This document shows positions 57,917 to 64,000 of a stretch of DNA of 64,000 nt, one piece after another. The notes below the pieces were generated by a model that saw only the letters and a program-made list of their open reading frames with translations, searched no databases and was not told the DNA's origin. Position 1 is the stretch's first letter. Each line of letters starts with the position of its first letter. The translations under genes were made by a program, and so were the position numbers. Where the stretch lies: NCBI GenBank assembly GCA_963680875.1, contig OY804589.1, positions 25,098,353 through 25,162,352 on the forward strand, in the 5' to 3' direction. This DNA comes from Bathymodiolus brooksi (lineage: Eukaryota > Mollusca > Bivalvia > Mytilida > Modiolidae).

Positions 57917-60123
57917 TGAACCCGAACACTGACAAAATCGAATTTCTGTAGAAACCAAACAAATTTCCAACTTTCGAAGAATTAACCCATCAATTAATGC
58001 TTATTTAACCTCAATAAACCGAACCCTGTCAATACTAAATTTAGAACACAATTTGAAGTCCTGAAAGTGAATGTGTATATTAAGCACACCTGATTATTCT
58101 AAACGTACTTTGAAGAACCTTCATCAGCACGCGCAAAGCCGAAAAAGTGGAAAGCCAAATAATTTGAAAGTCTTTGGCAACAATAAAACCAAAGGCATAA
58201 ACAGGGTAGCCAAAACCGGCTGTCGCCTATGTTTGAGGATGGAGAAACCTAGTTCTAATCATTATGACAATATTTAGAAACTGTCAATTTCGAAAATAAA
58301 TATTTCTAATAAACGTATCAGTCCTGAAGCACTGAATACTGATCGAACGATAACCTCGGGAACAAATTGTCCACCACACCCAGTGATAGTAATGAAAATA
58401 TAGATATCATATTTAGTGCGCGCGGCACGTTTCTGGAATAATCCTCATCAGGTACGCTCAGGATCGAAAGATTGTATTTGATTTTTGAGTTCGTGCCAAC
58501 ACATATTAATTGTTTTATTCATTATGTTTAGTTTGTATTGGCGATTTATGATGGTTTATTTGTTATATATATAAACCTCTATGACATTCCGATATCTTAT
58601 ATGAAACAGCTACAATTGTGTGTCACCGAGGAAACAGAAAAGGATCATTCGCATGGCTTCCAACCCCCTCGCCCCCTCTCCCCCTCCCCCCTCCCCAAAC
58701 AAAACCAAAGCAATAAAAACCAGGTACACAGTGAATCGGCCATTGCTGTTTTTGCTTTTTTGTATCAAACATGGATTTTAGAACGATTCGAATAAACTAA
58801 AACCATAGTCTTGAATGCTTTTGTAAAATGAGCAATTTAAAGGCATTATCTGAAAGTCTGTCTGAACGAGTAAGCTAAGACTTTAGTCCTAAAGTTTGAG
58901 TGAAGATATTTCTCAGTTTATATTGTATCCTAGAGCTGGTGGTTCCTATCAGGATTTCCTGATGGGGTGACTTATCACCGGGATTTTGACAAGAGTAACA
59001 CCACAAGGTGCCACTAGCTGAACAAAAACTGGTTATCCTTCCGTAGCATATGAAATAACCCCGGCGTGTAGAGGGTTTCGCTTTGTCCAATTACGCTTCT
59101 TCGCGTTTTTAGTGCTGTATTGTGATGTCCGTTACGATTTCGGCGTCTTTGAAGCGATGATCTATTCGTGTTTACTCCCATTTGTTTTGCAGAGATTTCA
59201 TGGTTTTTAATATTGTTTGTTTTTATTTACATATACTTGTGTCCAGCACAATGTCCATATAAGATGATGTTTGTATCGTTTAAGGTAACACCACCGGAGC
59301 ACCTATAATCACCACTGTTTTTTGTTTCTTGGTTTTTTTATGTTTTTGTCTGTTTTCTGTTATGTTTTTTGTTTTTGTTTTTGTTTTATTCCCCTGTGGA
59401 CTTCATGCTGCCCAATATTTAATTTTCTGCGCAGTGTTTTTGGAACATTGTCTTTTTCTTTTGGCCATTGTATTGTATGTCCTTCTTCGATATATGGATC
59501 CGACTGGGTATACAGCTATTGCACATCTTGTGGAAAACGTAGTGTTACCTTACACGAGACGAATATCATCTTATATTACGAATTTAGTTTGTTACACATA
59601 TTTTCATTGGTTCCACAACCCTGAATGTCAGCATATATTCGGAAAACAGACGGGGTATATATTTCTGTCCCCAAAAACGATTAAAACATGGACGACAAAA
59701 CATTACGCTTCACTGAATCAATGGTATAATACGGAATAATAAATGTATTTTTACCAAATTAAATGCTGTTATTATACTGAAAACGGCTGCATGAACAAAA
59801 AAATATTACAACGTTATTTCCGTCACAAATACCTGATCGATTCAGCAAACTCCTATGTTCCACGGCTCTACCATAAACAAAACGTTGAGCTTTAAAAACT
59901 TTCGACGTCATGGGGCCACACCAAGGTTTTATTTACATGTTGTTTACATTTAAATTATTGAAACTGTTTCGCAAACCCGTTGTTTTGTTATGTGATATAT
60001 TAATGTTATATTTATAAAGTTTATAAAATTTACTACATATGAAACTGTATTGATTTAGAAATTTAGTACATTATTTTCCTTCATGAGACACCCCATACAT
60101 GAAATAGGACGCGACACATATTT

Positions 60124-60147
60124 TGACGTCATTGAAGAATGACGTCA
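60124..60147. promoter_or_regulatory. Paired CRE-type octamers, unit 1
   Basis: TGACGTCA at 60,124-60,131 and 60,140-60,147, the same 16-base spacing as at 6,832 and 62,334. Motif-based only. Confidence 0.45.
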
Positions 60148-60248
60148 AAGGTACGGAAACGGACATCTAGTGATACGGAAAATGAAAAGAAAAGAGGCAA
60201 ATTTATGTTGTATTTAAAAAAAACAATGGTTAAATCGCAATATATTTG

Positions 60249-60383
60249 TTATTCAGCTATCAGACAGGGTATATAATGTGACATTCCCGGCGTTTGATAT
60301 ATATTCCCTTCGGCTGCGCCTCAGGGAATATAGATCCTAAGCCGGGAATGTCACATTATATACCCTGTCTGATAGCTGAATAA
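60249..60383. repeat. Terminal palindrome, unit 1
   Basis: Arms ttattcagctatcagacagg ... gacattcccggc and its inversion, with an inner tattccct/agggaata pair around tcggctgcgcctc. The arms have drifted in the middle (gtttgatat versus atcctaa). Confidence 0.88.
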
Positions 60384-60669
60384 TATATAATATTACGAAT
60401 TTAGTTTGTTACACATATTTTCATTGGTTATTCAACCCTGAATGTCAGCATATATTCGGAAAACAGACGGGGTATATATGTACGTTTTCGGTCTCCCTCA
60501 TTTGGGCCTCAAAAAACAATAACAACGTGGTTGACAAAAACAGAAATATTTACGCTTCACTGAATCAATATCATAATACGGAATAATAAATGTATTTTTA
60601 CCAAATTAAATGCTGTTTTTAAACTCAAAACGGTTGTATGAACAAAAAAGATATTCTTTTCTTCAATAA

Positions 60670-61173
60670 AAAATTAAAATATACCTTTCACAAATCTACA
60701 CCAACCACTCAATTCGTGCAACGGGTGCAACTATCCTCGGAAGAAACTGTTCAATGGCACAAATTATGGCAGTTACCGGACACAAATCTGCCTCGTCAGT
60801 TGCAGTATATCAACGTGTTTCATCAAAGGAAAACCAAGTTATGGGAGACATTATCACAAGTTCTGTTCGTGGAGAGCAACCATCTCAACTATCCTCAATA
60901 ATGCCACCGCACAGTACTTCCCGGTTGCAACTCATGCCGCCGACACAAAACAGTTCAAGTTCAACATCACTTGTTCAAATGAGAGCCAATACACATGTTT
61001 CATCGTCGGTTACGGACGTCGTTGACATTTTGGATGTAAATTATGATGATTTATTTTGTGATTATAACACTCTTACAACAGTTAATTCCGTCATAAACAC
61101 CAGAACAATTCAGCAAACTCCCATGTTCCACGGCTGTACCATTACAAATTTGAACATAACAATCAACAAGTGA
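60670..61173 (+). CDS. Tyrosine recombinase, C-terminal catalytic half (Crypton-like)
   Basis: Tyrosine recombinases cut and rejoin DNA through a covalent 3'-phosphotyrosine; Crypton-type elements use one to move. The frame is open from 60,670, upstream of the first ATG (60,754). Reading it gives NHSIRATGATIL, with the box II His (60,706-60,708) and Arg (60,715-60,717), then AQIMAVTGHKS with the conserved His (60,781-60,783), then VAVYQRVS with the presumed nucleophile Tyr (60,808-60,810). His to Tyr is nine residues, the normal spacing. A Ser-rich tail and PMFHGCTITNLNITINK follow to the stop. The box I Arg and everything before it are missing: a stop lies at 60,667. So this is a 5'-truncated copy or a 3' exon whose partner is absent. 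It is probably not functional alone. A domesticated relative (KIAA1958/QRICH1 type) is the alternative. Confidence 0.7.
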   Translation, partial: KIKIYLSQIYTNHSIRATGATILGRNCSMAQIMAVTGHKSASSVAVYQRVSSKENQVMGDIITSSVRGEQPSQLSSIMPPHSTSRLQLMPPTQNSSSSTSLVQMRANTHVSSSVTDVVDILDVNYDDLFCDYNTLTTVNSVINTRTIQQTPMFHGCTITNLNITINK

Positions 61174-61693
61174 AAGTGTGTTAAAGTTTCCGCCTTTAAA
61201 ACTTTCGAGGTCACGGGGCCACAACAAGTTTTTGCTTATTGTTAACATTTTAATTATTGAAATTGTTTCACAAACCCGTTGTTTTGTTATGTAATATATT
61301 AATGTTATAATTATAAAGTTTATTAAATTTACTGCATATGAAATTGTGTTGATTTAGAAATATTGAACAGGATTTTCCTTTATGAGACACCTCAGTACAT
61401 AAAATATCACGTGACAAATATTTGACGTCATTGAACAAAGAATGTCAGAGGTAAGAAAAGGGACATCTAGAAATACGGAAAATGAAAATAAAAGATGCAA
61501 AATATTTAATAAGGTTTTAAATATGAATTGGGACTATGTACGTGGTAAAAAAAAAACAAAAGGAAAATAAAAATAAACAAACAAAAAGGAAACAAACAAA
61601 CAAAAATAAATAAAAAAAAAAAAATTTAAAAAAAATTTATACGACAGTTTGGTTCTGTATTTAACAAAAAAATGGTTAAATCCGTAATATATT

Positions 61694-61822
61694 TGTTATT
61701 CAGCTATCAGACAGGGTATATAATGTGACATTCCCGGCTTATGCTCTATATTGCGCCGAAGGGAATATAGAGCATAAGCCGGGAATGTCACATTATATAC
61801 CCTGTCTGATAGCTGAATAACA
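61694..61822. repeat. Terminal palindrome, unit 2 (57-bp perfect arms)
   Basis: Left arm 61,694-61,750 and right arm 61,766-61,822 are perfect reverse complements by my reading (tgttattcagctatcagaca to ggcttatgctctata), with a 15-base loop containing ttgcgccgaa. Confidence 0.93.
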
Positions 61823-62333
61823 TATAATATTCGGAAAACAGACGGGGTATATATTTCAGTCCCCAAAAACGATTAAAACATGGACGACAAAACATTACGC
61901 TTCACTGAATCAATGGTATAATACGGAATAATAAATGTATTTTTACCTAATTAAATGCTGTTTTTATACTGAAAACGGCTGCATGAACAAAAAACAATAT
62001 TACAACGGTTAATTCCGTCACAAATACCTGATCGATTCAGCAAACTCCTATGTTCCACGGCTGTACCATAACAAATAAACAAAACGTTGAGCCTTGAAAA
62101 CTTTCGACGTCATGGGGCCACACCAAGGTTTTATTTACATGTAGTTAACATTTAAATTATTGAAACTGTTTCGCAAACCCGTTGTTTTGTTATGTGATAT
62201 ATTAATGTTATATTTATAAAGTTTATAAAATTTACTACATATGAAACTATTGATTTAGAAATTTAGTAGAGTATTTTCCTTCATGAGACACCCTATACAT
62301 GAAATATGACGTGACACATATTTTGACGTCATT

Positions 62334-62357
62334 GAAGAATGACGTCAAAGGTACGGA
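62334..62357. promoter_or_regulatory. Paired CRE-type octamers, unit 3
   Basis: TGACGTCA at 62,334-62,341 and 62,350-62,357. In unit 2 the equivalent (about 61,422-61,447) keeps the first octamer and has lost the second. Confidence 0.45.
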
Positions 62358-62457
62358 AACGAACATCTAGAGATACGAAAAATGAAAATAAAAGAGGCAA
62401 ATTTATTTTATACAGTTGGATGTTGTATTCAAAAAAAGGTTAAATCCGTAATATATC

Positions 62458-62596
62458 TGTTATTCAGCTATCAGACAGGGTATATAATGTGACATTCCCG
62501 GCTTAGGATGTATATTCCCTTCGGCTGCGCCTCAGGGAATATAGATCCTAAGCCGGGAATGTCACATTATATACCCTGTCTGATAGCTGAATAACA
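62458..62596. repeat. Terminal palindrome, unit 3 (52-bp perfect arms)
   Basis: Arms 62,458-62,509 and 62,545-62,596 are perfect reverse complements. After one mismatch an inner 10-bp pair (tatattccct/agggaatata) follows, around a 13-base loop tcggctgcgcctc. Confidence 0.94.
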
Positions 62597-63164
62597 TATA
62601 ATACGGACATTGCGTTTGACACCAGTATATGTAAATAAATACTTTGAAAGTATGCCAAAATAATTAAACGAAAATCTTAGTAAGCGCAAGCGTAAATAAT
62701 TTATTGAATCAACATTCTTTTTCATAGCTCCAGTGCTATTTCAGCTACATAATTGTTTTGTATGGATTCACGTATTTGTACATAAATGAACGTTTAGATC
62801 CTTTAATTAATATACAATACATTACATTTGTATATACACTGTTATTATGATGTCAAAGATACCTTGAATAAAATCTAAAATTGGACACAAATGACGATGT
62901 ACGGAGTACTCTTTATCCGGTTCACGTCAAGTTAAGAGTAATTATCAATATCTATTGTCTTAATCCCGAGATATTTGACGATAACAATGACAAATCAAAC
63001 AATTACGGAAAAATTTCATGACATTTTGATCAACAGCAAATTATAATGGCTCAAAATGACGGTAAATTTGTTTACATTTCAGATCATAACCGCAGCCATT
63101 GTTTGTAAAATGCAGCTGTATAGGATATAAAGTAAACAAGTGTAGGTGTTGGTTGGCTATATAA

Positions 63165-63446
63165 ATGTTTGGTTGTTGCTTAGCGTCCATGGACAACATA
63201 TTTCATGGATATTTAGAGCAAGAACAAGTTAAAAAATATCATAAAATTATGCAGCAATTAGGAAGATATGCTACAACGTCTGACTGCCAGTGGAAACTCA
63301 GTGAGAGCTTGGTAAGGACGAAAAATTTGGTTTTTTGTAGTAGCTACAATGCATCCACTCTTTGTGCGACGTCTACAATAGAAGAGCGTGGTACTTTCCA
63401 CACAAATTACCAGCGATGGTCTGCTGTCAGGTTTTCCGTGTTATAA
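63165..63446 (+). other. Small conserved open frame, unknown product
   Basis: Ninety-three codons beginning MFGCCLASMDNIFHGYLEQE, preceded by a TATA-like ctatataaat 12-16 bases upstream. It has Cys at several positions and no recognised domain, signal peptide or membrane segment. The B1 counterpart (52,571-52,850) is recognisably the same but has stops (for example TAA after IFHGY) and ends in a stop rather than RFSVL. This could be an old gene fragment or a chance frame in a repeat. Confidence 0.25.
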
Positions 63447-63458
63447 ACTGACAACCCC

Positions 63459-64000
63459 GATTGAGAGGGTTCTCATATCCGCCAACTGAGTACAATTGAG
63501 AAGGTTCTCATATCCGCCAACTGAGTACAATTGAGAAGGTTCTCATATCCGCCAACAGAGTACGATTGAGAAGGTTCTCATATCCGCCAACTGAGTACGA
63601 TTGAGAGGGTTCTCATATCCGCCAACTGAGTACAATTGAGAGGGTTCTCATATCCCCCAACTGAGTACAATTGAGAAGGTTCTCATATCCGCTGACTGGG
63701 TACAATTGAGAAGGTTCTCATATCCGCCAACTGAGTACGATTGAGAGGGTTCTCATATCCGCCAGCTGAGTACGATTGAGAGGGTTCTCATATCCGCCAA
63801 CTGAGTACGATTAGGAAGGTTCTCATATCCGCCAACTGAGTACGATTGAGAGGGTTCTCATATCCGCCAACTGAGTACAATTGAGAAGGTTCTCATATCC
63901 GCCAACTGAGTACAATTGAGAAGGTTCTCATTTCCGCCAACTGAGTACAATTGAGAAGGTTCTCATATCCGCCAACTGAGTACGATTGAGAGGGTTCTCA
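63459..64000. repeat. 35-bp minisatellite, at least 15 units (B2)
   Basis: Same unit as 52,863-53,283, with more variation (cagag, ggctgactgggt, gattagg). It runs off the window, so its true length is unknown. Confidence 0.95.

Larger units (their letters stand above)
56957..59575. repeat. Duplicated segment, copy B2, left part
   Basis: Collinear with 49,420-52,020. Contains the SINE at 57,176, SINE fragment at 57,809, N repeat at 58,071-58,280 and M fragments at 58,940-59,510. It is interrupted at 59,575 by the YR-family block. No gene recognised. Confidence 0.85.
59576..62603 (+). mobile_element. Three head-to-tail YR-family (Crypton-like) units
   Basis: Unit 1 (59,576-60,390), unit 2 (60,391-61,825) and unit 3 (61,826-62,603, truncated at its start) each contain a cagacggggtatatat block near the start, a recombinase C-terminus or its remnant, a gggccacaccaaggtttta or similar block, CRE-type octamers, and a terminal palindrome. 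Only unit 2 keeps recombinase catalytic motifs. The block interrupts segment B, and B1 gives the uninterrupted sequence. Assignment to tyrosine-recombinase elements rests on unit 2. Confidence 0.75.
62604..64000. repeat. Duplicated segment, copy B2, right part
   Basis: Resumes homology to B1 at 52,021 (cggacattgcgtttgacacc). It includes an AT-rich region, the small frame at 63,165 and the 35-bp array, and continues past the window end. Confidence 0.85.

Overview
The window looks like nuclear DNA from an invertebrate animal, most likely a bivalve mollusc and possibly a mytilid. The evidence is: AT-rich DNA; one spliced gene of the innexin family (the invertebrate gap-junction proteins); tRNA-derived SINEs; Tc1-like, non-LTR and tyrosine-recombinase mobile elements; and interspersed repeats that resemble families I know to be abundant in mussels. 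The bivalve call rests on recall and was not searched. I see no bacterial operons, rRNA genes or CRISPR arrays.

The one convincing host gene is a large 3' exon of an innexin (25,697-26,855, plus strand). It opens at a splice acceptor and runs to the natural stop, with a polyadenylation signal about 180 bases further on. Its first exon is not in the window. Its 5' flank carries a run of about 22 G and, before that, a 4.6 kb minisatellite of 52-bp units.

Layout. 1-6,562: copy A1 of a duplicated segment. 6,563-7,440: a non-autonomous relative of a tyrosine-recombinase (YR) element with a 176-bp palindrome. 8,113-10,325: a MITE, then a degenerate repeat split by a decayed Tc1 element. 10,826-12,290: an 87/88-bp array. 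13,263-14,790: a SINE joined to a non-LTR retrotransposon 3' end. 15,232-15,424: a 30-bp array. 16,500-19,806: SINEs, foldbacks and a Harbinger-type MITE. 20,811-25,490: the 52-bp array. 25,697-27,040: innexin. 28,085-30,670: retroelement debris. 30,723-48,613: copy A2, the same segment as A1 but swollen by a 61-bp array (52 units) and a 39-bp array (226 units). 49,400-53,290: segment B1. 53,834-54,418: a short direct duplication. 55,143-56,955: copy A3, the compact form. 56,957-64,000: copy B2, interrupted at 59,575-62,603 by three head-to-tail YR-family units, one of which encodes the catalytic end of a tyrosine recombinase.

Main theme. One interspersed repeat family (called M here) seems to have seeded four different tandem arrays (30, 39, 52 and 87/88 bp), and single-copy founder sequences can still be read elsewhere in the window. 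Because segment A is present three times, the state before and after array expansion can be compared directly: the 39-bp unit is single-copy in A1 and A3 but 226 units in A2, and the 61-bp unit is present 1, 8 and 52 times in A3, A1 and A2. The very long open frames over the arrays follow from periods divisible by three and are not treated as genes.
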